This document shows positions 9,219 through 17,983 of a stretch of 64,000 nt of DNA, in pieces. The position numbers and the translations under genes were made by a program. A model generated the notes under the pieces. It saw only the letters and a list, made by a program, of their open reading frames with translations, did no database searches and had not been told where the DNA came from. The stretch is from DATAXI01 sp963756185 (GTDB taxonomy: Bacteria > Verrucomicrobiota > Verrucomicrobiia > Chthoniobacterales > Chthoniobacteraceae). How positions within the stretch are numbered: the stretch's first letter is position 1; every line of letters starts with the position of its first letter. The DNA lies in contig CAVWMS010000003.1 in NCBI GenBank assembly GCA_963756185.1, positions 434,001 to 498,000 on the forward strand, read 5' to 3'.

Positions 9219-9237
9219 CCCCGCCCGAACGGCGGGG
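9219..9237 (+). promoter_or_regulatory. GC-rich hairpin just upstream of a start codon
   Basis: A perfect 7-bp inverted repeat (CCCCGCC, five-base loop, GGCGGGG) ends ten bases before the ATG at 9248. As RNA it would form a very stable hairpin covering the ribosome-binding region. It could dampen translation or be the end of an upstream transcript. No T-run follows, so a simple terminator is unlikely. The rest of the 9050-9247 gap shows nothing else recognised. Confidence 0.4.
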
Positions 9238-9247
9238 CTGCGGCCGC

Positions 9248-9778
9248 ATGAATCGGCTTTCCGCGGCCTTACTCGCCATTGCTTTGGCGGCCGCGTTGTT
9301 GCCAGCCGCCCACGCCCAGGATGCCGATTTGCCACAGGTTCGCGCCGATGGCAGGCGCCTGATGTTTGGCTGGCATGGCGGCTCGCCTCACCGCATCGAT
9401 GTCTCGAATCTCATTCGCGCCACGACGCTCGATACCGCGCGCGTCCTCACCGCCCAGCGCGCGGGCGAGGTCGACTATTTTGTCGTGAGCGTCAGCGGGC
9501 CCTCGACCCAGGATAACCCGGATGCCTCGAACGCCGCGGGCACCGAGACCAACCTGCTCTGGCTCAAGGTCAAGGCATGGAAGCTCCTCGACGCGCAATC
9601 GATGCTCTACCAGTCCTACTGGGATTCGCTCCAGCAAATCGGCGATTACCACTTCAAGAGCGGCATCCTCACCATTCGTTTCTTCAACAAGCGCGAGAGC
9701 ACCGATTACGTGCTGCGTTACGATTGCTCCCGCCCTGACGGCAAGATCACCATCGAGCGCGCCTCGGACGTCGAGTAG
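9248..9778 (+). CDS. Secreted protein of unknown function
   Basis: 176 residues with a clear signal peptide (MNRLSAALLAIALAAALLPA, cleavage likely after AHA-Q near residue 23). The mature part of about 150 residues has alternating hydrophobic residues typical of a beta-rich fold and no cysteine pair, lipobox or catalytic motif that I recognise. It is the first gene of a plus-strand run and is followed 38 bp later by glycerate kinase. A periplasmic or extracellular location is well supported; the function is not known. Confidence 0.6.
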   Translation: MNRLSAALLAIALAAALLPAAHAQDADLPQVRADGRRLMFGWHGGSPHRIDVSNLIRATTLDTARVLTAQRAGEVDYFVVSVSGPSTQDNPDASNAAGTETNLLWLKVKAWKLLDAQSMLYQSYWDSLQQIGDYHFKSGILTIRFFNKRESTDYVLRYDCSRPDGKITIERASDVE

Positions 9779-9816
9779 CGGTTGCCGCCCCCGCCTCGAG
9801 CGGATATTGCAGGGGC

Positions 9817-10920
9817 ATGCGAGTCCTCGTCGCGCCCGATAAATTCAAGGGCTCCCTCTCCGCGCGCGACGCCGCCGCGGCCATCGCCTCCGGGTTCGAA
9901 TCGCCGCGCGGCTTCATCGTGGATTGCTGCCCGGTCGCCGATGGCGGAGAAGGTTTCGCCGAAGCGCTGGCGAAGCGATTCGACCGCGTCGACGCGATTC
10001 AAGATCCGCTCGGCAGGCTCATCGAGGCGCAATGTGGATGGCCGGACGATTCGACGGCGGTCATTGAAATGAGCGAGGCCTCCGGCATGCGCAGGCTCGC
10101 CGCGCACGAGCGCAATCCATGGCAGGCTTCCACCTTTGGCACCGGCCAGCTCATCCTTCACGCCGCCTCACGCGGCGCGCGACGCGTGCTGGTCGGGCTC
10201 GGCGGCAGCGCCACCAATGACGCCGGCGCCGGCGCGGCCGCGGCGCTCGGCTGGCAATTCCTCACCAGCGACGGCGAACCGCTCGATCCGAAGCCTGCAA
10301 ACTTCCTGGCCATCGAGCGAATCGAGCCGCCCGAGGATTCTCCATTGCCGATGATCGTTGCCGCGTGCGATGTGGCCAATCCGCTGCTCGGCCCCGACGG
10401 GGCTTCGCGCGTTTACGGGCCGCAAAAGGGAGCCGACCCCCAAATGGTCGGGCATCTCGAATTGGCGCTCGATCACCTGGCCGGCCTCGTGGCCGAGCAA
10501 CTGGAAGTCGATCACCGGGGCATGCGGGGCGCGGGCGCGGCAGGCGGCCTCGGCTATGGGCTGGCGACTTTTTGCGGCGCGGAACTGAAGCCCGGGTTTG
10601 CCCTTGTGGCCGAGGCGCTCGGCCTCGAGGAGCGCATCGCCCAGGCCGACCTCGTCATTACGGGCGAGGGTTCCATCGACGCGCAGACCCTCTACGGAAA
10701 GGCCCCGGCCGAGGTCGCCCGGCTGGCCAAAAAATATGGCAAACCCGTTGCCGCCGTTTGCGGCCGGTGCGACCCCGGCGGGGGCATCGCGGAATGGTTC
10801 GATTTCGTGGTCGCCCTCGAGTCGCTGCAGGCCTCCCCCGGCGAGTCGTTCCGCACGCCCGCGGCACTGGCAGCCCGGGCCGCCGCCCAGATCGCCGCCT
10901 GGGCCTTAAGCCAAACGTAG
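9817..10920 (+). CDS. Glycerate kinase (GarK/GlxK type I family)
   Basis: 367 residues, the normal size. Glycerate kinase phosphorylates D-glycerate with ATP to 2- or 3-phosphoglycerate, linking glyoxylate and sugar-acid breakdown to glycolysis. Signatures seen: MRVLVAPDKFKGSLSA at the N-terminus, CPVADGGEGF (about 45-54), GLGGSATNDAGAGAAAALGW (about 128-147), and a C-terminal ITGEGSIDAQTLYGKAP. No glyoxylate-pathway gene is adjacent, so the physiological role is inferred from the family. A short tandem TTCGAAT repeat begins about 20 bp after its stop codon. Confidence 0.95.
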   Translation: MRVLVAPDKFKGSLSARDAAAAIASGFESPRGFIVDCCPVADGGEGFAEALAKRFDRVDAIQDPLGRLIEAQCGWPDDSTAVIEMSEASGMRRLAAHERNPWQASTFGTGQLILHAASRGARRVLVGLGGSATNDAGAGAAAALGWQFLTSDGEPLDPKPANFLAIERIEPPEDSPLPMIVAACDVANPLLGPDGASRVYGPQKGADPQMVGHLELALDHLAGLVAEQLEVDHRGMRGAGAAGGLGYGLATFCGAELKPGFALVAEALGLEERIAQADLVITGEGSIDAQTLYGKAPAEVARLAKKYGKPVAAVCGRCDPGGGIAEWFDFVVALESLQASPGESFRTPAALAARAAAQIAAWALSQT

Positions 10921-10941
10921 CCGGCTCAGGCCTGCCATTTC

Positions 10942-10972
10942 TTCGAATCTCGAATTTCGAATTTCGAATTTC
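10942..10972. repeat. CGAATTT heptamer tandem repeat, copy 1
   Basis: Four near-perfect 7-bp units of the CGAATTT type lie between glycerate kinase and the next gene. The same array occurs at 37958, 42501 and 44736, always outside or at the edge of genes and in the same top-strand orientation. Confidence 0.85.
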
Positions 10973-11031
10973 CATCTCCCCTCCCCCCGTTTTGCCACCC
11001 CCCGTAGATAGCTTTCCCCTCTGGAAAGGGT

Positions 11032-11385
11032 TTGCAAGAGGCCTCGCGGTCCGGTATTCCGCTGATGCCCCGTCTCCTTCCCGCCGTGACCCACATTTTA
11101 AACCATTTCAGCCTCCAGGCCGCCAAATGGAATGGCATGGTTGTCTTCGTCCTGATCTTCATTTGGATCGGCGTGCTCACCTGCGTTGTTTCCAGCATCC
11201 TCGCGCAACCCTTCGAGCGCAGTCAGCGCATTTTCTGGATCGCTCTGGTCATTCTCCTACCGTTGTTTGGAATTCTGGCTTACCTTCCCTTCTCCTTTCG
11301 CAAGGAGGAGTTGCCACACCTCTTCTTCCGCAAAAAGAAACGCGCGAAGAAGCCCAAGGCGCATGAATCCAACGCCGAGTCATGA
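11032..11385 (+). CDS. Small PLDc_N-like membrane protein
   Basis: 117 residues, or 106 if translation begins at Met12 (11065). Two hydrophobic helices are visible: WNGMVVFVLIFIWIGVLTCVV and FWIALVILLPLFGILAYLPF. The second ends in the pattern typical of the phospholipase D N-terminal (PLDc_N) membrane family (W-x-x-x-x-x-x-P-x-x-G-x-x-x-Y). The tail is short and very basic (RKKKRAKKPK). Its stop overlaps the ATG of the next gene (ATGA), suggesting translational coupling with the outer-membrane protein. Function unknown. Confidence 0.6.
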   Translation: MQEASRSGIPLMPRLLPAVTHILNHFSLQAAKWNGMVVFVLIFIWIGVLTCVVSSILAQPFERSQRIFWIALVILLPLFGILAYLPFSFRKEELPHLFFRKKKRAKKPKAHESNAES

Positions 11386-13259
11386 TCCCAGCCCGGTCCC
11401 CCCTTCCCCGCCGCACGCTGGTGTTGCTCGCCGCCCTGTTGCCGGCGGCCTCCGCGTTCGCGGCTGATCCGGGAGCCAATTACTCGGATGTGCCGCCCGT
11501 TCACGCCGGCGGTTCCGGTAACGATGGCTCCAACGCCAGTGGCTCCAGCGCCAATGACTCGGGCGCCGATGACTCCGGCGCCGATAATTCGAGCACCGGC
11601 AATTCGACCATCGATAACTCGAGCACCGGCAACCCGGGAGCCGGCGGCGCCGAGACATCCAATCCCGACGAATCCTCAGATCTCCTGTCCAATCCATCCG
11701 AAGCAGGCGCGGAGGGCCTCGAGCGCATCCACAACCTGCCGCAGGGCTCTTTCGCCGACGATCCCGCCGGCATTCCCTATTCCGCCGTCCTGAACACCAC
11801 CGGCGCCAACTCCGACAACATCAACATCCTCGGCGAACGCCCGATCAACACCGACTCCCTCCTCTATACGAAAATCGGCCCGGCCGAAGGCACGCTGCTG
11901 CTCAGTCCCGGCTCTCCCGAAATCCCCATCCCCTTTCTCCATCACGGTTTCGAGCCCGAGGACGCCGACCTGAAGGCCGGCCCCTTTTACGTGAAGTTCC
12001 ATTCCCTGGACGGCCTCGTGCTCTACGACGACAACTTTAACGCCTCGCAGACCGACCGCCGCTCCGAGGTGCTCGTGCTGCTGCGGCTGAACATGACCGT
12101 TTACGCCCAACTGACCGAAGATCTCCAGTTCGTAGTCTCCGGCTATCTCGGCTATTTGCCGCTGCAAAATCAATTTGGCGTCCAGAGCAATCTCTACGGC
12201 GCGCTCGGCATCCTGGCCACCGGTCCCATCCTCGCCTCCCAACTCGTCTATGACGTGGACGCGGGCGGATGGCCGATCCGGTTCGCCGACGATTTTCAGG
12301 TGACCACGGGATTTTATTCCAATGGGGTCCTGGATAACTTCGCGCTTTTCCAGGGCAATTACCTCGAACGCCAGGATAGCGGCACCTATATCTTCGCCGA
12401 CGGGCGCAACGCGCAGCAGCAGCAAGTGAGCGACATTTACTCCCAGGATGCTTCACTGCTCGTTTTTTCAAACGCGGTCAGCGCGGTGACCGATCGTCTC
12501 CTGCCGGGCGATATCCGCCTCACAGTTCAAGCCGAGCACGAGGACCTCTGGTACAATCAGGACAATCGCGGCCTCCCATCGAGCCGCGACGATTTCTATG
12601 TCTCCGCGGTATCGGAGAGGGAGAACGAGCGATTCAAGCCGTTTGTATCCTACGAACTCTCGTACGTGCAAGGCGGCCCGGGCGTCACCCAGGAAGTGCT
12701 TGGCGGATTCTTCGGCCCGATCGACGACCAGATCTTTCTTCGCGCCCAGGCCGGTTACTTCGTCACCGCAAACGGCCACCAGGATGCCCTCTACGATGTC
12801 GAGTTGAAGCACACTGCCGGGCCCTACACTTACGAAGAGGTTGAGTTGATCCGAAATCTCACCTATTTCGATCAGGAGGTCTATACCGCCGAGTATTACC
12901 GCATCAACCAGATCCTCGGGCCCACCCTTACAGCCGACGCATTCGTTGCAAATGCCAATTACCGCGAGCTGCTGAACAATGGATCCAGCTCGTACGCCGA
13001 AGATCTGGGCGGCGCCAACCTGCTCTGGCAGATGGGGCCAAAAACCACTCTTGAACTCACCGGCATCGCCGAACAGATTCGCTACCCCGGCCAGTTCAAC
13101 AACAATGCGCTGATCGCCCGCGCCATTGCAACCCGCACGATCACCGACTCGCTCACCATGCAACTGCTCTACGAATACCAGCGGGTCACGTCCAACCGCC
13201 CCGGGGAGAGCTACTTCGAGAACATCGTGTACTTTCGCATCATCAAGTATTTTCAATAA
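11382..13259 (+). CDS. Predicted outer-membrane beta-barrel protein of exopolysaccharide locus A
   Basis: 625 residues. A signal peptide (MIPARSPLPRRTLVLLAALL, cleaved near AFA-A at about 27) is followed by a Ser/Asn/Asp/Gly-rich linker (about 40-100) with pentapeptide repeats. The remaining 450 residues are rich in alternating, aromatic-ended strands such as LTEDLQFVVSGYLGYLPL and end VYFRIIKYFQ, with the terminal aromatic residue usual for barrel proteins inserted by BamA. It sits directly before the wza/wzc-like genes, so a role as an outer-membrane polysaccharide export channel or surface anchor is likely. I do not recognise a named family. Confidence 0.6.
   Translation: MIPARSPLPRRTLVLLAALLPAASAFAADPGANYSDVPPVHAGGSGNDGSNASGSSANDSGADDSGADNSSTGNSTIDNSSTGNPGAGGAETSNPDESSDLLSNPSEAGAEGLERIHNLPQGSFADDPAGIPYSAVLNTTGANSDNINILGERPINTDSLLYTKIGPAEGTLLLSPGSPEIPIPFLHHGFEPEDADLKAGPFYVKFHSLDGLVLYDDNFNASQTDRRSEVLVLLRLNMTVYAQLTEDLQFVVSGYLGYLPLQNQFGVQSNLYGALGILATGPILASQLVYDVDAGGWPIRFADDFQVTTGFYSNGVLDNFALFQGNYLERQDSGTYIFADGRNAQQQQVSDIYSQDASLLVFSNAVSAVTDRLLPGDIRLTVQAEHEDLWYNQDNRGLPSSRDDFYVSAVSERENERFKPFVSYELSYVQGGPGVTQEVLGGFFGPIDDQIFLRAQAGYFVTANGHQDALYDVELKHTAGPYTYEEVELIRNLTYFDQEVYTAEYYRINQILGPTLTADAFVANANYRELLNNGSSSYAEDLGGANLLWQMGPKTTLELTGIAEQIRYPGQFNNNALIARAIATRTITDSLTMQLLYEYQRVTSNRPGESYFENIVYFRIIKYFQ
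11556..11645 (+). repeat. Six 15-bp units coding a pentapeptide repeat
   Basis: Six in-frame 15-bp units encode DSGAD, DSGAD, NSSTG, NSTID, NSSTG and NPGAG. They lie in the linker of the barrel protein and can change in number by slippage without shifting the frame. Confidence 0.75.
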
Positions 13260-13392
13260 ATTCAATAATCACCACTGGATCTTTGATCCAATGTCTGATC
13301 TGGCAATAAGCAAAATCCTTACGACGGAAATTGACCGCAGCTTTTAGCACGATAATATCGCAGTCCCCACGTCCCCTATTATTATCATTCCC

Positions 13393-14643
13393 GTGAAGCA
13401 GTTTTTTTCCCCGTGTCAGTTCCGTTTGATGCGACACCTCGCCTTGGTTGCGCTATGTCTGGCGCTGGCGGGCACGGTCGCGGCGCAGGAACCGGCCGCG
13501 CAAGACACCCCTCCCATTGGCTTCCGAGGCCAGCAGCCGGACATCAACCCGGGGGCTGTCGCCCAGGATCCACCGAGCATGGATGGCGCCACCGTGGGCC
13601 AGACGCAGGAGGAAATGTCCGATCTGGCCGACCAGAAGCAAACCCTGGAAAGCGAATTGCGCTACGCCAGGGCGAAACTCGATGCCGCCCGCCAGCGGCT
13701 CGACGTGGAATCGATGGCCGGCCATACCGAGGAAGCCGATAAATGGGAGCAGGAGGTCAAGGATTGGGAAGGCCGCGTCAGGGCTCTCGAGGGCCAGCTT
13801 GCGCAGGTCGATACCGAAGTCCAGGGCGCCATCGACCAAATGCAACCTCCCGCCCCGCAACAAAACCTGATCCTGCCGGGCGATAACCTCGAAATCTTTG
13901 TCGTCCAGGATCCCACCTTCAATGGCCGCTACCAGGTGCGCCGCGGCGGTTACATCATCATTCCGGCCCTGGGCCGCATTCCCGTGGCGGGCAAGACCAA
14001 CGCCGAAGCCGAGGATGCCGTGCGCAGGGCACTCGAGGCCACGCAGCTTCAGCACGCCGATGTCATGGTCGAGAAGGTCGAGGGCAGCAACGTCGAGAGC
14101 GGCCCCGTCATCTATCTCTACGGTGAATTCAAAAATCCCCGCCCCTTCAGGATTCCCACAGGCACCAAGGCCACCGTCGTCAGTGTCATCCTCTCGAGCG
14201 GCGGCGTCAGCGACCAGGCGGACCTGACGCGAGTCAAGGTTATGCGTGTTGTGGCAAACAAGAGCGTGGTCGAGGAGGAAAACGTCGAGAGAATCCTCGA
14301 TGGCAGCGGCCTCACGTCCGATCTCACCCTCAGCGATGGCAACGTCATCGTCGTTCCCGCCGGCTCCGCCAACCAGGTTTATATCACCGGAAAGGTTATC
14401 CGCGCCACGAGCCTCCCGCTCAAACCCGGCGACAAATTGACCGTTTATGCCGCCATTCTCGACTGCGGCGGCTTCTCCAGGTTCGCCGATCTCAAGAAGG
14501 TCTTCATCCTGCGTGCCGAGCCGGATGGCACCAAGACCAAGATTCACGTCAATATCATAGCCATCCAGCAGGGCCGCGCCCCCGACGTGCCCCTGCAGGG
14601 CGACGACATCGTCGTCGTGCCTGAGAAATTCTGGAGTTGGTGA
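13393..14643 (+). CDS. Wza-like polysaccharide export protein (Poly_export/SLBB) with coiled coil
   Basis: 416 residues from GTG 13393. ATG 13429 begins a better signal peptide (MRHLALVALCLALAGTVAAQ) and may be the real start. A charged coiled coil covers about residues 75-150, unusual for Wza. Then come the export domain (LILPGDNLEIFVVQDPTFNGRYQVRRGGYIIIPALGRI, split here between 158 and 197) and two SLBB-like segments, ending VPLQGDDIVVVPEKFWSW. No lipobox cysteine is seen, unlike E. coli Wza. The protein would form the periplasmic/outer-membrane part of the export channel, working with the Wzc-like protein encoded next. Confidence 0.88.
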   Translation: MKQFFSPCQFRLMRHLALVALCLALAGTVAAQEPAAQDTPPIGFRGQQPDINPGAVAQDPPSMDGATVGQTQEEMSDLADQKQTLESELRYARAKLDAARQRLDVESMAGHTEEADKWEQEVKDWEGRVRALEGQLAQVDTEVQGAIDQMQPPAPQQNLILPGDNLEIFVVQDPTFNGRYQVRRGGYIIIPALGRIPVAGKTNAEAEDAVRRALEATQLQHADVMVEKVEGSNVESGPVIYLYGEFKNPRPFRIPTGTKATVVSVILSSGGVSDQADLTRVKVMRVVANKSVVEEENVERILDGSGLTSDLTLSDGNVIVVPAGSANQVYITGKVIRATSLPLKPGDKLTVYAAILDCGGFSRFADLKKVFILRAEPDGTKTKIHVNIIAIQQGRAPDVPLQGDDIVVVPEKFWSW

Positions 14644-14683
14644 AGGCGGTTGCCGGCGCCCTGGCGCCATTCCCGGCCTGTTC

Positions 14684-14700
14684 CTGCCCCCCCAGGGCAG
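14684..14700 (+). terminator. Possible weak terminator or attenuator hairpin
   Basis: A 6-bp stem (CTGCCC ... GGGCAG) with a five-base loop is followed by AAAATCCTTTTATCTT. It lies 41 bp after the wza-like stop and 69 bp before the wzc-like start. The T-run is broken, so partial read-through is likely. A second inverted repeat (GGCGCC-CT-GGCGCC) sits at 14656-14669. Confidence 0.35.
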
Positions 14701-14768
14701 AAAATCCTTTTATCTTGTATCCCCTCGCCCTCCGTGGTATCCCTTAGAATCTCTGCCCCCACCCTGCG

Positions 14769-16949
14769 ATGATCCCAGGTCTCAATAAGCGCGTCCTCAA
14801 TTTCTACGACCTGATGCTTTATGTTGCGCTCGTGCGCAAGCATCTGCGGCTGATGACGTTACTCATGTGCATGTCGCTCCTGAGCGGCTTGGCCATCTAC
14901 CTTTACTCGAAACCTGTCTACTACTCGGAGTCGACCGTCCGGGTCGATTCCCTGGGCATGCCCCTGGATACGGACAAGGAGTACCATGACGGCAATCTCT
15001 ACAGCATCATCGATGAACTGGGCGGGCCCGAGGTGATCGAACGCACCGCGGCGCGCCTGGGAGTGGTGGCAAAGGCGGACGAAATCGAGTCCAGGTACAT
15101 CCGCCAAATCAAGATCACTTTTGATACCGAGGGCAACCTGAACCTCGAAGTCTGGTCCTACATCCAATCCTGGCCGGCCCGCTGGGGCGCGATCATGGTC
15201 GAGGAGTTCACCAAGCTGCGCGCCGAACAGCGCGAACGAAACCGGGACATGGTGATCCAGAGCTACGGGCAGGAACTCAGCGAATTCAAGGCACAGATCG
15301 ACAACGACGATGACAATAAGTTTGCATTCGACGAACAGAACAAGGCGACCCAGGCGCAGATCGACGTGGATCGCCTGCAAAATCTGCCAGTACGAGATCG
15401 CCGCGGTGAGAAATCGCATCGATCAACTCGAAAGCCTTCGGAAGCAGCTCGACGATCCCAACCTCGACACGATCGACCGGCTCTCGCTGATCGCTTCCGC
15501 CGACCAGCAGACCCCGGCCCAATTGGGCGAGGTCGGCAGCCCCCTTCCCATAGCCTCCGGCTCGCAGTCGGTCGCCGAGCAATACGAGCAGCAGGTCATG
15601 GCCGATTCGGTGGTGGTGCCGGGCCTGGTGGCCGAGTCGCAGGACTGGCTGAAGCTGGAGACGCGCGAGCGCGATCTGCTGAAGGAAAAGGCCGATCTGA
15701 TCTCCCAGGGATTCCTGCCGACCGCGCAGAGGTTCATCCCGATTAACAAGGAGTTGGACCCCATCCAGCGGAATCTCGAGGTGGATTACCAGGTGGCGCG
15801 CCAGCGCTTCGACATCATCTACGGCAATCTCCAGGGGCAATTGAGCGACCTCACGAAGCAGATCCCGGAATACGAGACCGTAAACCGCAAGCATCAAAAG
15901 ATCCAGGAAGCCTTCGATCTCCAGGAAGCGGGCCAGCTCGCATGGAACAACCTCTACCATGAGGCCGCCGCGACCATCACCGAGCGCGCGAACACGTTCG
16001 ACAAGGAGAAGGTGAACCTCCACTACGAGCAACTGACCAAGCTGCGCAGACACCGGTCGCGCCGAACAAGCTGAAGCTGGTCATCCTCTCGCTGGTCATG
16101 GGCCTCGTCCTCGCCTTCGGTGTTCCCTTCCTCATCGAGTATCTCGACTACACGCTCTCGAACCTCGAGGAAGTCGAGGCCACGTTCCAGATGCGCGGCC
16201 TCGGCATCATCCCGCAGATTTCGCTCGATACCGACCACCCGCTGCTGGTCAACGTCGCCGCCGAGGGAGACGAGCGCAACCTGGTGGAAAATTTCCGCGT
16301 GGTGCGCACCAATCTGCTGGCCATGGGCGCCGTCAGCAAGCCCGCGCACGTGACGATGGTCACCAGCGCGATGCCCAAGGAGGGCAAGACCGTCGTCTCT
16401 TCCAATCTCGCGATTTCCTTCGGGCAAACCGGCTCGCGCACGCTGCTGGTGGACACAGACCTGCGCCGTGGCCGCCTCCATCGCCTCTTCGGCCTGCGAA
16501 AGTCGCCGGGCCTCAGCGATTTCCTGCTCGAGAAGTCGCCGCTCGATGAGGCGATCCGGCCCAGCGGAAAGGAGAACCTCTGGATTCTCTCCGCGGGCCA
16601 GCAAGTGGAGTCGGGCACGGAATTGCTCGGTTCACAGAAGTTCGCCGACCTGATGCAGCGGCTGCGCGGCGAATACGACCGGATCATCATGGATACCCCG
16701 CCGGTGCTCGGCCTCTCGGAGACCTCCGTGCTTCAAAACCTGGTGGACGGCGTGCTGTTTGTGATCTGGAGCGGACGGACGCCCATCCGCAATATGAAGA
16801 CCGCCATCGACCTTCTTTCCGCAAACGGCGCGAATTTCTACGGCTTCATCCTCAACCGGCTCGATCTCAACGCCACCACCAATTACTATCAGTACTACTA
16901 TTACTCGAGCGATTACTACCGTAACTACCACGCGCTCGAGAATGCGTAG
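14769..16949 (+). CDS. Wzc-like polysaccharide co-polymerase and tyrosine autokinase, two frame breaks
   Basis: About 726 residues once two frame changes are made, near 15385 (one extra base in CTGCCAGTA) and near 16048 (one base short). Domains: N-terminal helix LMTLLMCMSLLSGLAIYLY, a Wzz-type periplasmic region with long coiled coil, a second helix VILSLVMGLVLAFGVPFLI, then the BY-kinase domain with Walker A SAMPKEGKTVVSSN, Walker A' LLVDTDLRRGRLH and Walker B YDRIIMDTPPV. A tyrosine-rich tail follows, including NYYQYYYYSS. The protein controls chain length and export through cyclic autophosphorylation of the tail. It follows the wza-like gene, as usual. Both breaks fall in well-conserved stretches and look like assembly errors. 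Confidence 0.88.
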
Positions 16950-16984
16950 GGAAACACGGCCTGGCCCCCGGCCGCCGGCAGCCC

Positions 16985-17983
16985 TTGAACCCGCCTCAAT
17001 CCGCGGATTCCACCGCCCCACTTCCCGCCCCTGATCCCCGCGGGGTTACTGTCATCATTCCGGCGTACAATTACGCCCAATTCCTGGAAGGCTGCGTGCG
17101 TTCCGCGCTCGATCAAACGCATCAACCCATCGAGGTTATCATCGTTGACGACGGCTCGACCGACGCCACGCCCGAAGTGGGCCGGCGGCTCGCGCGCGAA
17201 CTGCCCGGCGTCCGCTTCACGCGCCAGCAAAACGCCGGCCTCTCCGCCTCGCGCAACACCGGCATCGGCCTCGCCACTTATCCCTTCGTCACCTTTCTCG
17301 ATTGCGATGATGAGTTCACGCCCCGCATGGTCGAGACACTGATGCGCGCCTGCGATTCCCTGCCGCCCGACACCGGTGTCATCGGCTGCGCCACTGTCCG
17401 CATGGATTGGGAAGGCAACCCGATCGGCGAAAAGCGCGTGCGGCCACGCGGCAGCCGCTTCTACACCGCGGCCGATATCCTCATGAAGACGCGCTTCCCC
17501 TGCTGCGTGCTGGCGCGGCGCTCCTGCTTTGATTCCGCCGGCCTCTTCGACACCGCGCTCCGCAGCTCCGAGGACCGCGACATGTGGATTCGCATCGGCG
17601 TGCGCCAGCGCATCTATTACGTCGATGAACCGCTCGTGCGCATCCGGAGGCACAAGGTCAACATGAGCCGCAACACGGACCGCATGCGCGCCGCGATGCG
17701 CCGCGTCCGCTCGAAGGCATTTCAGGGGCGCGTTGTTTCGGCGGCCCGCATCGGTTTCTGGCTGCGCGTGCTGGCCATCGATCATTTCCAGGGAGGCTGG
17801 ATGTATTGGGACGAGGGACGCCGCTTCCGCGCGCTCTTCCACGCCATCGTCTCGTTGCTCCTCTGGCCTTTTCCGCTCGATCATCACAACCTGCACGAGC
17901 CCCCCTTCTTCCGCCTGCGCGCCGCCACCCGCTTCCTGCTCGGCATCCCGTTTCGGGAAAATGCCGCCGCACCTTCCGCTTGA
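16985..17983 (+). CDS. Family 2 glycosyltransferase
   Basis: 332 residues from TTG 16985, the only start that leaves the N-terminus intact. GT-A fold signatures: VTVIIPAYNYAQFLEGC, VEVIIVDDGSTDATPE-like IVDDGSTD (about 53-60), the metal site TFLDCDDEF and a later SSEDRDMWIRIG corresponding to the ED-x-D acceptor/base region. These enzymes transfer a sugar from a nucleotide donor to a growing lipid-linked oligosaccharide at the inner membrane. The C-terminus has a hydrophobic segment (FHAIVSLLLWPFPL). Donor and linkage cannot be told. Its stop overlaps the next gene's TTG start (TTGA). Confidence 0.9.
   Translation: MNPPQSADSTAPLPAPDPRGVTVIIPAYNYAQFLEGCVRSALDQTHQPIEVIIVDDGSTDATPEVGRRLARELPGVRFTRQQNAGLSASRNTGIGLATYPFVTFLDCDDEFTPRMVETLMRACDSLPPDTGVIGCATVRMDWEGNPIGEKRVRPRGSRFYTAADILMKTRFPCCVLARRSCFDSAGLFDTALRSSEDRDMWIRIGVRQRIYYVDEPLVRIRRHKVNMSRNTDRMRAAMRRVRSKAFQGRVVSAARIGFWLRVLAIDHFQGGWMYWDEGRRFRALFHAIVSLLLWPFPLDHHNLHEPPFFRLRAATRFLLGIPFRENAAAPSA

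Noticed and set aside
9890..9905. GGTTCGAATC, like a tRNA T-arm
   Set aside because: It lies inside glycerate kinase codons and no acceptor or anticodon arms can be built around it.
10942..10972. CRISPR-like array
   Set aside because: The 7-bp units are contiguous with no spacers, so it is a simple tandem repeat.
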